In this document: piece by piece, positions 25,701-37,189 of the stretch
Layout of the letters: every line of letters begins with the position of its first letter
Numbering within the stretch: the first letter of the stretch is position 1
Origin: Pipra filicauda
Lineage: Eukaryota > Chordata > Aves > Passeriformes > Pipridae
NCBI RefSeq assembly: GCF_003945595.2
Contig: NW_024104421.1
Span: forward strand, 7,750,001 to 7,814,000
DNA length: 64,000 bases
Direction: 5' to 3'
Translations under genes and position numbers: made by a program
Notes under the pieces: model-generated
Databases searched by the model: none
What the model was told of the DNA's origin: nothing
Seen by the model: only the letters and a program-made list of their open reading frames with translations

Positions 25701-27936
25701 ATTAGCCTGGGGGCCACTTAACCCACTTCTGGGAGCACATCTGCCCTAGCCATGCTCAAACCTGTCCCTCTATCCACAACCAGATTCTCCAAAATCTTGC
25801 ATTGATTAGCAATTCTCATAAAGGTGGAAACTTTCTGTGATGCTTGATCCAGGAGTGTGTGTTTGCTAACGGACATAAGGCCAATGTTTGGGGGCCCATG
25901 AGTGCCAATGGCACAGAAGGGACTCCCAAGAGGGTGTAGACATCCACGTGGTGCTGGAGGTCGGTGCAGGCAGAGCACAGACATCAGCTGCAGCCCGGAG
26001 AGAGGCATTACAGTGTTTTGCTCTTCTGACACTAGCAAACTGAATCACTGAGGTAAAGTTTGAGATCCATTTGTGTATTTTGCTGTGAACAGGAAGAGGA
26101 GCAAGTAAATAAGACTGGATGTGTTATGGCTAGCTGTCTTTCATCCTGTTTGATCACTTGAAAAGACAGATGACTGCTTACTTTAGGCTATTAGGCATGT
26201 TTGTTACACATAAAGATTCATGGGCTTTGTTATGCTTTTTTTTTTTAAAAAACTTGCTAGAATTATACTGAGTATTAATTAATGGGGAATGAAAAAAGGG
26301 TAAGTATCAAAGCACTAGTTCTCTACACCATGCTAATATAATGCTTCCTTATATTAAATGAAAACACAAACAAAAGAGAAATGTAGATAAATAAAGTGAT
26401 AATCAATGGCAGATTTAAATATAGATACATGCATAAAGAAATAAAATCTCACAACTTTATTATAATTTATTGCCAAAGTAAAAATATTGCCAGAGGAGCA
26501 GTTTTTCATAGGAGGCAAAAATGCTGTGGAGCTGTAACAACATATGATCAACCTTTACACCTTGTTCATAAGAGGAAAATTTTATTAGATTACAAAAGGC
26601 CAAGTAATTTTATTCCATTAATAACTAGAAATGCAGAAAACAACAACTCACTGTGGGAAAATCCTGAGAACTGACTCATCTCAGAACTTGTTCAGAGAAA
26701 TGATCTGAACTAATTTATTCACAGAAGGTTCATATTGAACATCACACTCAGTAACTAGCAAAATACATTTTTAAATTATGATCACTTATGGCATAGAAAA
26801 AGGAAACAGTTGAAAAAAATAAAAATAAAAAAAAGAGGTCATTTTGCACATAAATATCTTTTGTGCATCTCTGTCAGGACCTTTCAGCAAAGGGCAACTT
26901 GGTGGGGCAACTGATCCCAGCAGGCACGCAATCTTCGGGAAATTAGACCAGATGGGTGGAAAGTCCCATCTTAGTGCATCATAGTAGTTACAAATAGGCA
27001 AGAACAATTGCTTGTAGGATCCTGGGAGTGCTCTTTGGGTTTCCTGCTGTAAACAAGAGACAGTTAAAGACAAACCATCTTTAAGCTTCGTGATGAACTG
27101 AAGCACTGAACTGGGTTGCTCAGAAGGCTGCAGGAGTTCTCTGGCAGAGGCTGTCGAGATTTGTCTAAACCATGTAACCTGAAAAAGAGCTGTGGAAGCA
27201 CAGGTTCAACAGAGCTCCTGAAAACTTATCGGAGGGCACTTCCCCCAAAAATGTCAAGGAGAGCAAACATTTTAAGGTCAAAAAAGGGCGTAAACCAAGG
27301 TCTTCTATGCTCTTGCTTAATGCTCTGCTCTGTTTATTGACAGGAGAAGTGAGTTGGCTAAAAGGTGGTGGAAATTCCTTTTGTTCTTCTCATTGAGTTT
27401 CTGAAAGACCAAATACTTATCCTCTGGATTTTCAGAGGGAAAACCTTCATGTTCTTCTTGAGAAGCAAGGTACACTGGAAATGGAAGCCTTCCTACAACT
27501 GAGACATTAGTGTTTAATTCACTCTGGAAATGGACTGAGGCTTACATGCCTTATTCTGACACCCATGCCCCTGCAGGGTCCCTCAAGTCCTGCTGTCCAC
27601 CAGAGCCAACAGAACCTTTGATTCACAAATCCTCTGGGACCAAAAGTCAGTGATGCAGCGTTTAGTACTACAGCATCCAAGGCCCTCACCCTGCAAATTG
27701 AGATTGTAACTGATCTTCCACCTACTGCTCTCCTACAGTGGGTAGGATGGCTCACAAGATCATATCTGAATGGCACTGTGCAGAGCATGGATTTATGCCA
27801 TGTACCCACATGTAGGAGAAATATAGAGTGTTAAAAGTTATTTGTCTCAAGCTTCTCTTTTTGCCTTTTCTTACCTGCCTGCTTTAATTTTCAAAATCTA
27901 AGGGACCTGCAAATACAAAGACATCCCAGCCCCAGA

Positions 27937-27947
27937 GGGGGGGGGGG
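27937..27947 (+). repeat. Poly-G run (G11)
   Basis: Eleven consecutive G after CCCAGA. A possible G-quadruplex contributor or sequencing-error spot. Confidence 0.9.
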
Positions 27948-30900
27948 ATGTGTGTGAGGTGTGCCTGTACTGTGCAACACTTACAGGCATGAATTCACCC
28001 ACTATCTCCTGATTCTGTGGGGGCACATCCAGGCTGATGACCAGGCGATGGGACTGACAAGGCTCATGAGCACGAGCTGCCCCCACCTGCATGAGAAGCA
28101 GAGCTGTGCTCAAGTTGCTTTCCTGCAAAGCTGCCTGGTGAGACAGTCGATGACCAAGACATGCTCACTGCTGTAGGCTTTGGCTTCCTCAACTCGGGAA
28201 ATACAGGAAAGTCAAGGGGGGAGGGAGTTACTTCGCAATGCCTGTAAAGACAGTGATTTGTTTGTTTATTCTTCTATGATCACCCTAGGCAGATGACTAA
28301 GGCAGATCTGCAGACTGATGACCTAGAAAGAGTAGAGATAAATTTCATATGTAGGGAAAAGAAAAAATAAATTAAAAGCCATATACAGACTGTTCCTTTC
28401 CCAAGTTCAGTGGTTTACCTCTCAGCCCAAGCCCTGGCCAACACCAGGAATATAGCACAGAGACTTGCTCAGAGGCTTTTTTTTTTTTCTACCTCTTTCT
28501 CCTCTCAGGGTGAGGTAATTGAGGTTATCTACACCTGTGACTTCTGAAATTAGCAGTGCATAAGCTCATTACAGCTCTGGGTCTCTCAGGTGGGAGTCTT
28601 AAGGTGGCCTGTTTTTTTTTCTTGCTGAAGTTCAAGCTGCTGAGATGGAGGTTGCTGGTTTTATTGCACCTTTTCTTTCCTTCAGGTAAGACATTTGTCT
28701 TTGCAGTGGCGTGGAAAGAATGGAAGAGTGTCAAGTGTAGTAAGTCTGCTCTGGTAGCTAAGGCTGCTGAGCTCCTGCTGGGGAGGCAGGAACCTGTGGG
28801 GTGGCTGCAGTGACTTCTGAGGAACTGAAGGTAGACTGGAGGGCTGTAGGGGGAAAAGTGTTTCTTGTTGTAGCTTCAGGCCTATTTGTGAAAAACCTTT
28901 CTGTGAACAGAAAGCATCAAGCTACAAAGCAAAGTGGGTTGAAACAATCTACTGTAGACTAACTGGTTAAACTGTGACTAATATCAACCTGGTGCTAAGC
29001 TAATGCAAATGACTTTAGTATTTTGTTCAATTTTTTTTATTGATTTTTGACTGCAGTGATATTCCATGGGAAGCTCTCAGTGGTGCAACTGTTGTGTTTG
29101 GGCTGTTGGGCTGCTCTCAGCCTGTGATTCCTCGGTGCCAGTGAAGTGTCATACATGTGGCTCTAGCACATAGGTTCTTTGGGTGCCTATGGAACCTGCT
29201 GTGCCTCATCCCAGCACCTGCTTGTGGAAACATGTGTCAGGACTCTGCAGAGGGCAGGATTTCTGGTCTGTCTGTGTGTGCACGCCCATGAGAGGCTGCA
29301 ATCGTAAATACAGTCAACCTCCTGGCTGAAAAGATCCAAATAGCTTTTCTAGCTTTTTATCAAATGCAACTTGAAAGTATTAAGCCCTGAGCAGCATGTG
29401 ATCCTAGCACTAGAAAAATCTCTTTAGAGTCCTCGGTCATATAATCCTATGTGCAGCATGCAGGGCAAGGTGGGAAAGTTCTCTTCCCATCACATCCATT
29501 TCCAGCTAGCCAGGCAGTATCTAACATGGAGGTATTGGCCACTGTGTTCAAACCCCAACACCCTTGTTTGACTCTTTAATGACTGTAGCCATGAATTCCT
29601 GAAAGTGGCCCTGTATAGTTAAAAAGTCATATCATGACCAATCTTATGCTCTTTGATTTCCTCTTTTTTTTTTTGAGGAATATTTCCTAAAATATGTGAC
29701 TATTTCCTTGTTCCTGTACCATGATATAGGCTGTAAATGTAGAGGCTAATGCATCTCCCTTATTATATTGTTTGCAACAGGAGAATATTGGCTTCTCTTC
29801 CTACCACACTAAACAAGCTAGTCTTCATAATCCATCATCTGGCTTCCTCGGATACCCCACCACAGTCTTTACTCCTTTCCAGTCTTGATTCTGCCAGAGA
29901 CACTGTTCTGTGGAGTACCTTAGGCCTTTATTCCACACAAAGTTCATAAACCTTTACAGGGTCAAAATTACTGAAAGGCATATAACGTGTTTTCCTCGTG
30001 CTTTCTCTCTTCTAATTAGTTTTGGTTTGTAACTCTCACGGTCTAGCACAGCCTATCCACGCGTACACCATAAATGCTACAGAAAATACATACTTTACAC
30101 CCAGTACTTTATTTAATTGCTGAGTTTTACCAGAGCTGGAAAATAGCTTAGGTGAGTGACCTTTCCCTGGAGATGGGTCACATCAGGGCCTCTTTCCTCA
30201 ATGGACAGGAGAAATCCAGAAGAATGAAGACAAGTGTCCGAGCAATCTTTGCAGGGACTGACAGTGGAAACCTGTGCTAAGCAGTCAAGTTTGATTGAAT
30301 TAGTTGTTCATGCTTGCGACAAAGTGAAAGTTTGGAGAGCAGAGAACAAGAATGGATGTATTTAGCTGTAAAGAGGATCAAGGAATAAGGTTTGGAGGAG
30401 GCAAAGGTAATCACATGAGGTCAATCACTAATGCCTCTGGAGTGCTGGAGCAATTGGGTGAGAACGAGGTGCAAATCAATGTCTTAATTCAGTTGTATCT
30501 GTAGAATCTCTGTGAAGCCTGCTGGGGTATGTGTTTGGTCAAGGGATGCTGTAGGGCTTGCTCTTACTATAGTAATAAAGCCTAGAAATGCAGTGAAACT
30601 CACTTTTACACATATTGTGATGGAAGGGGTATTCTTCCAAGATGGAGAATCCTCTCTGATAATATAACTGGTGTTGTGTCCAAAAGAAACAGCAAAGAGA
30701 GCAATTCGCATAGTACAAGGAGGGAAGGTTTTGATCCCTGTTCTGTAGGAGTGTTTTCCTGTCACCAGTGACCAGAGCGAGGTCTGGACTGGAAGTGACC
30801 TCCTTCTGAAGAAAGTACATTAAGTTTCTCAGCTACCAAAGCTACTCACTTCCCCCTTTCACCCCAATGGGTCTATCATTCAAAGTTGAAAGGTTCAGTG

Positions 30901-31286
30901 GGGTGGATGGAGCCAGATGCCTTCCAGAAGACTGTGTTGCTTGGTAACTGGATAAGGTGAGACATGCAGGTTTAAACCACATAAACATTTGAACTTGACT
31001 TGTTGCATCACTTGGTGGTGCTCTAACTGCTAAGGAAAGGGAGCTATAATGTCCCTCACCCTCCAACCATGCTCTCTGAGAGTGCTTTTATAGCCTCAAC
31101 GTCTTGTACACCCAGAGACCAATTCTGGGAATGCAGGAGCTTGAGCCAGGACAGATGCAGATTGCCAAGAAACTTCATGACTGCTGGTGTGCTCTAAATG
31201 CCACAAATAGAAAAAAATTAGTAGAAATCCTAAATCATGTCCATATTTCTAATGTCACCTCCTACATTCCTGCTTTGTTGGAGGGT

Positions 31287-31334
31287 ACAGCAGGAGGGTA
31301 CTCCTGCTGTGAGGTACAGTTCTGTACCTCACAG
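31287..31334. repeat. Two overlapping perfect palindromes
   Basis: The first is ACAGCAGGAG, loop GGTA, CTCCTGCTGT (31287-31310). The second is CTGTGAGGTACAG, spacer TT, CTGTACCTCACAG (31307-31334), a 13-bp stem. They share four bases (31307-31310), so the two hairpins compete with each other. Confidence 0.9.
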
Positions 31335-34300
31335 AGGACCAGAGAGGTAGCACTGGCTTGTTGAATATGAGTGTGGATTTCTGATCCACAATTTAGAAGA
31401 ACCCTTTTGAATGTTGGAGATTTCTCTTTGAAGTTTATCAAGTACAGATCAATATAGTCAATGAAATGTAAAGGTGATCTCCTTATCATCCTGTAGAAAA
31501 GCCATGCAGGACTGCAGTCCCACCGCTGTGAAAAGCAGGGATTAAGTGTGCAAAATATGCTGCCAAACAGCTGATTTGGGCTATTCTGGACTGTGTCCAC
31601 CAGTGGTGAACATGTGGGATGATGGGGTCACCTTGCTGGGAAACCTCCTTACTTCACATGGGTGGCTCTGGGTGTCACCCTGTAGGTGGAAGCTGAGCGA
31701 CAGTGGCATGAGGAGCAAGCAGTTTTCCTAAGAGATCACAAAGTTCTCTTGGCAACCTTTCCCCAGCATCTGTCCTGGCTTGGGAGAGCAACACTGATCA
31801 GGCTAACACTAGGGATGAGTTTCCTTGCACTGAGGGCATGTGGCCTGTGTTTTGTTCATCTGTACCTTGTGTCAGCAGAGTCAGTCCTGATTTGTATGTG
31901 CTGAAATGTTAGCAGGATCCTTCCCAGAGTCCTCAGCACCATGCGCTTGCAGGGACCTTTCCTTGTCATGAGTGAGGTTGCTCTGAGACATGTTCTAGGT
32001 CATTATGAGCTCTCATTTAACCTTTAATTGAGTGTGCATTTGGTCTGGTGCAGCATTTTGTCTTTGCTATGTTCAATGACCTTGGACTGATCTGAGACCT
32101 CCATCCAGGTAGCTCTGCAGTGTACAGAGCAGAAACTGAGCAGCTTTATCCAGTGGTGCCCCTCTGTGTGCATGTGTAAGTGTTTATACACACATGCATC
32201 CTCTTTCTTTGCAACTCCTTCTCTCCTTTTTCCATTTGGTTCTGCTTTGCATTTTATTTGCAATGTGTTGTCTTGTTGTGAGTATTGCTCATGCATGTTG
32301 AGTTAGGGTTCCCTGAGGAGTCTGACTGGCATTGAAAAATTAACTTTTTTTGGGGTTTTGCACTCTCAAAGCCCTTTCTTATAAGCTAGAGGTTTTGCTC
32401 TGGGGTAGTAGGATGTTGGGAAGAGCTGAAATATGGCATTGCTGAGAATCAATTAATGTAAAAACTGCATTAGTTCCCGACTGTGTGCTGATTGCTCCAC
32501 CCCAAAGACAAATGTGTTTGCAGTTTAGGTCACAAGTGAAATAAGCGTGTTCAATCTCATTCTAACATGTCACTCTTACAGACTTTCTTCTCCTCCTCAG
32601 TGCTTACCTCTAGACTTGTGAATTGTGTCTTGTTGACAGCTGTGCAAAATACATTTTGAAACAGCAGATCCCTCCCTTCCCCTCCCCAAGGAAAATAAGG
32701 AAATTGTCTTGCAAATATCAAACCAGTTCATTTCAAAGTGTTTCAGTTTGGCAGATGGCAACAAGGAGACTGACACTACTCACAATAGAAAGGGGGTATC
32801 TCATCTTAAATCTACAAATTGAACTTACTTCTACAAAACAGATCTGAGTTTGTCCTCACTGCTCACTTTAGAGATCTGAGAAATGTCTTGTGTATCCCAG
32901 GCACGTGATTTATTTTCCTCTTAGAGTCCTTACAATACTGGCTTTGCTTCCGCACTTAAATGATTCACACTTTAAATTGAAGAAACAACTCTGGTTCTGG
33001 TTGTGAGATGATCTTAATTAGTTAAGGAAAGTAGCAGCCTCTCTGCTGTTGAATACCTTTGCACATCGCAAGGATATAGTAGTGGTTAAATATCCTGCCA
33101 GTCTAGAGGTGAGTAGCTTTCAGACTTGATCGGATACAAGAAAGGAATGAAGCGAAGAAGCCTCATCAGGTGAGGACCCTGCTGTGTGTAACCACAGGCA
33201 CTGCCTTTCGTGGCCACCTACCTCTCCGAATGTTTGCAAAACTCACTTTCTGTCCTCGGTTATCATTAAGTTTTGACCAGGAGAAGAGATCTCATTTTGA
33301 AAGCAGAACACCCAGCAATTTGGCATCCAGGCCTGAATGGCACGCAATGGAGGAAAACTATAGGAGGCACTGTCTTCCTTCCCCCTGTGTTCTGTTCTGT
33401 CTACCCAAGATTGCATCCTAATTCTAGCTGATGGCTTGATATGGCTACTCCCCCTTTCCTCCACAGGACACATTATACACTCTTGTAAAACCTCTTGGGT
33501 AGCTTTGTAGTACAAAAATATGTGACATAAATCCAAAGGGCATTCTTTTAATATAAGACTGTAAAATGTACACAGCGCCGATCCCACTTCGCCTCTTACT
33601 ATTTTCCTTAGTCCTCTTATGGGCACCTGGATAGTATTAGGGAAAATTGAATGCATGTCCCTTCTGAGACAGGGTCCTGTTCCAGATACGTAGTCTTGCG
33701 GAAGATGAAGCTCTGCCTCCCTGTGGGGAAACAAATTCAGCTAACCACACAAGTGTAGGGTGGGAGTGATGTCAGCCTACACACAGTAACTCTGTGGCGG
33801 TGCTTTCTTGTCGCTTCACCGACTAAACATGAGCGTGCACATGTCCAAGGGCCTGGGTGCTGCAGCTTCAAAGCACTGTGCTCTGCCCTGAGCTTGTGCA
33901 ACAACAGGGAATGCCAGGTAAGCCCACGCTCTAACAAACAGCTGTGGCAGCTGCTTTGCTGCTGTGGATGTGTGCGTGTCACCTGGTTTTCTGCCTAGAC
34001 CAGAGCAGCTGCTGGGCTGCTAAAAGAATCTAAAACGCTGCATCACTTCTTGTTCTCTTCGCTGAAAATTCGCTTGTGCATAGCTGAAGCAAACATCTTT
34101 GGTCTGGATTTCACTTCATTTTGCAGCTATAGGAAGAGGCACAAATGATGGGTTACTTACTATAGAAGTGAGTAAGTTTTCCCAGTGCCCAGTTGTCCTT
34201 GGATGTATTGTCATGTGTGAGTGCTATCACAGCAGGAGGTGCTGGAGTCCTCTTTCCTTGCTGATCCTTCCAGCTGGAGCAGGGTTCTATGCAGCCATTC

Positions 34301-36463
34301 TAAGTGATGTGTTTCACACCAGGCAGCGAGTCCAGTAGGACTCTGAAATGTGTTAGATGGAAGCAGATTTTACATGGGGCCGTGGTCTGGGGTTTCTCTC
34401 TCTCTTTGTGCAGCTGCTGGTGGAATGGGTTTCCCAATTTCCCATTTGCAGGCCTGTTTATTTCCCCTGTCCAAACATTTTCTTTGTAGGGCAAGTTGGA
34501 GAACAATGGGGAGAAATGGTCTGAAACTGTGCAAAGCTGGGGGAGAAGTGGGCTATACATCTGAAGCAGTCTCATAACTGATGGGAGCATTTGCCCCTGG
34601 GAAGAGGCTGAATCTTTTTTCATCAGATACAAATGAGGCAATGCAAAGGAGGAGGAGAAGGATTCTATTAAAATTAGAGGGGAGAGGAATTTGGTGGTAT
34701 GACCTGGGCTGGAAGAAATCTTACAATTTCTCCTGCCTTGTTTAATCAGTATGGATTGAAGATTTGATTATATGGTATTTCCTGTTAGAGAGGTTTCAGC
34801 ATATCATCTTCCTTACTCACACTTACAAGGTCACCTGATTTATCAGAATCTCAAGTGCTGCCTAACCTCTGGGAGAGGACTGTCTGGAAAGAGCAGTGAG
34901 CTGTGAAGGGGCTGGTGTGAGCATTTAAGCTTAGCATTACTTGACATTTGCAGTTGTAGACAGCAAGAGCTTTGCCAAACCTGGCCTGAACGTGGGCTGT
35001 GACTGGAGACTTGCACCTGGTCAAGTTACAGTGCAAAAATTTGTACAGTGCTACTGTTAAGCAGTTGAGCCCTGTGAGCTCTATTTAAGGCTTGTACTTA
35101 TGAAGCAACTGGAATAACACATTGGGTATGGTGGTAACTGCTCCTCTCTGGTACTTGAATTTAGACTTGGATTGTTCAGACTTTTGACCAGCACCTCAGC
35201 TGTTCACAAAGGGGCAAAGCACGGCTTTATATAGTGGTTCTGAGCCCCTCTGGGAGTAGAGCTCCACCTGACCTTAGGATTGCCCTTAGATCTACACCAG
35301 CAGATTTGTTATGTGTCTTCTTCCTCCTCAGCTATCTCTCCCCCTCTTTTTTTATATTTCCCCTTCTGGTCTAAGTGGGTAATGGAATAAAATGGGAATT
35401 GTCCTTGGGTAACCTCCAGCAACCAAAATGTTCCTTTTTTTGGCATAGTTTCAGGGATTTACAAATGCTATGTAAAGGCCACCCCTGTTGAAGGAACCAA
35501 ACTTCTCTAGTGGTGCCCACTGAGCTCATCCAGGGATGCATTTGCACTAGACCCATTTGGGAGCCTTTCCTGTTTCTCCTGTGAAATGCTCATCCCTGTC
35601 CCTCTTTGTCTTGGTTCTGAGGAGCACACCATGACCAAACAGAAGTGTCTCCATGAACTGTACACTCTGGCATTTTCCTGTTCCAGTCAGGGATAATAAA
35701 TAGCAATGGTAATAAATAAAAACATATGCTATAGACTGAAGTTTATGTATGACACATTTTCCAATGGCAGTACTCACGTTCTAGTACATGAAGTTCTCTC
35801 TCTGTGTGTGTATGTTTTAGTTTCTACTCCAATATCCCTCCAATGTACCCCTTCTATGGCAGGAAACTGGGGTGCTTGGACACAGGAGGGAGGGAAAGTA
35901 GCCTTCTGGAGATGTGGGTGTAGGCTGATGCACCTATAGGCTGCAAAACCTGTTGAGCAAGCAAGTGGTCTAAAAAACAAATTCATGCTGAAGGAGTCAG
36001 TCTTGCTTACTCTGGTGTCCATCCTTCTGCCTCCCTGTTTCAGAGAGAGGACAGATTGAAGGAAATGTCCAGGTTTCAGCCTGGCTGTCTCTGTCTGATT
36101 TGTACCCTTTCTTGGACCTGCCAGTGTTCTGCTGCCTCCAAGCACGGTAGAAAATTGTATTTTTTTGATAACGTTTTCTCTTTCTTTGAAAATTTAGCTT
36201 CTTAATTCAGTATTGTCTTGGTCAGGATTTTATACAAAAGTCCATGTGAACTTTGAAGTGAACAGAAATTTTATTGGGTTAATATCAATTTGTGGAGCAG
36301 GAAAGAATTTTAAGGGGTTTTTAATTTTGAGATGAGGATCTCACTAGTGCTAGCTCCAGGTTGCATATGTGATGCTGTGCAATACCATCATTGAATAGCA
36401 AGTACAGTGTAACACAAGTGTCATACGCTTTTCCTGTGTTTCACTGAGGCCCTCATCTGACAA

Positions 36464-36480
36464 GTGTGTGTGTGTGTGTG
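36464..36480 (+). repeat. (GT)n microsatellite
   Basis: Seventeen bases of alternating G and T, in the 3' flank of AKR1D1. Confidence 0.9.
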
Positions 36481-36512
36481 AATTTGAACATGCTTATAAT
36501 GCTTTATAATGC

Positions 36513-36518
36513 TTTATT
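36513..36518 (-). promoter_or_regulatory. Candidate distal poly(A) signal AATAAA
   Basis: AATAAA on the minus strand lies about 630 nt past the AKR1D1 stop. A further AATAAA is at 36270-36275. Which, if any, is used cannot be decided from sequence. Confidence 0.25.
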
Positions 36519-36723
36519 TACATGTGGAGCCAGCTGGGGTGTTCCTATGGAATGACACTCATATATGCAGCTGAAGAATATTCTGGTTAGAGTGAAATGG
36601 GCTTCACTGCGTGAAGCAGTGTACATGCCTGTCTAATATCAATAAGCATATGTTCATATATATCAAATTCAGTTAGTTGCTCACTCTTGACTTTCCGTTA
36701 CTTTAGCTGTACAAGAAAATGAT

Positions 36724-36791
36724 GTTGGGTTGGATCAGGGTTACCTCACTGTGGTCTCCTCCAACATTATCCATTCTGTGATTCTGATTCT
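36724..36791 (+). mobile_element. Possible CR1 3' tail, very short
   Basis: GTTGGGTTGGATCAGG and then GGTCTCCTCCAACATTATCC and ATTCTGTGATTCTGATTCT resemble the last about 70 bp of CR1. The match is short and diverged. It would lie in the 3' flank or UTR of AKR1D1, antisense to the gene. Confidence 0.45.
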
Positions 36792-37044
36792 CCTTCACTC
36801 CAACTGAAATGGAATGTCTTGTTTCAAATTGAGTGAAGAATGTGCTATTCAGTGAAAATGATTTGGTTTGAACTAATTAGCCTGTTTTTGAGAAATCTTC
36901 AGTTTTACCAGCTGTCAGTTTTGAAGCTTCAGTTTTCAGAGTTAAAGCCTCCTAAGCCAAAACCAGAAATTCAGTGGATTAAATAGATTTGGCCTTCACT
37001 AGCAATAAGAGACTGATAAGACAAGAAGTAGTAAATGTCATGTA

Positions 37045-37050
37045 TTTAAT
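37045..37050 (-). promoter_or_regulatory. Candidate proximal poly(A) signal ATTAAA for AKR1D1
   Basis: ATTAAA on the minus strand lies about 100 nt past the stop codon and is followed by CA and T-rich sequence. It would give a very short 3' UTR. It is a motif match only, and a chance hexamer is quite possible. Confidence 0.25.
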
Positions 37051-37146
37051 GCTCGTTTGAATAGTCTCACATGAAGTCAAAGCACCAAAAGTTGAAGCTT
37101 TCTCAGCGAAGCCTAACAGCACTGACTGTCCAGACCCACCTTGTTT

Positions 37147-37189
37147 TCAGTATTCATCGCTGAAGGGATACTCTGGATGGTCACGCCAC
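37147..37189 (-). CDS. AKR1D1: AKR1D1 exon 9, coding part (residues 313-326 and stop)
   Basis: A GTCCACAG acceptor is followed by G, which completes M313, and then codons for [13 protein letters not shown] and TGA. This closely matches the C-terminal tail of AKR1D1. The tail helps form the substrate pocket. Intron 8, at 3.6 kb, separates it from exon 8. The 3' UTR continues toward lower coordinates. Confidence 0.93.

Larger units (their letters stand above)
20776..36512. other. No gene seen (intergenic, downstream of AKR1D1)
   Basis: About 15.7 kb. A 163-codon frame on the minus strand (33243-33734) is the longest and is not recognised. The palindromes at 31287-31334 and the G11 run at 27937 are listed separately. 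In mammals TRIM24 is the next gene 3' of AKR1D1, but I see none of its exons here. Confidence 0.65.

Noticed and set aside
33243..33734. Open frame of 163 codons on the minus strand
   Set aside because: No recognisable domain, no codon-bias signal I can see, and an opposite-strand frame overlaps it; within what chance gives in 64 kb.
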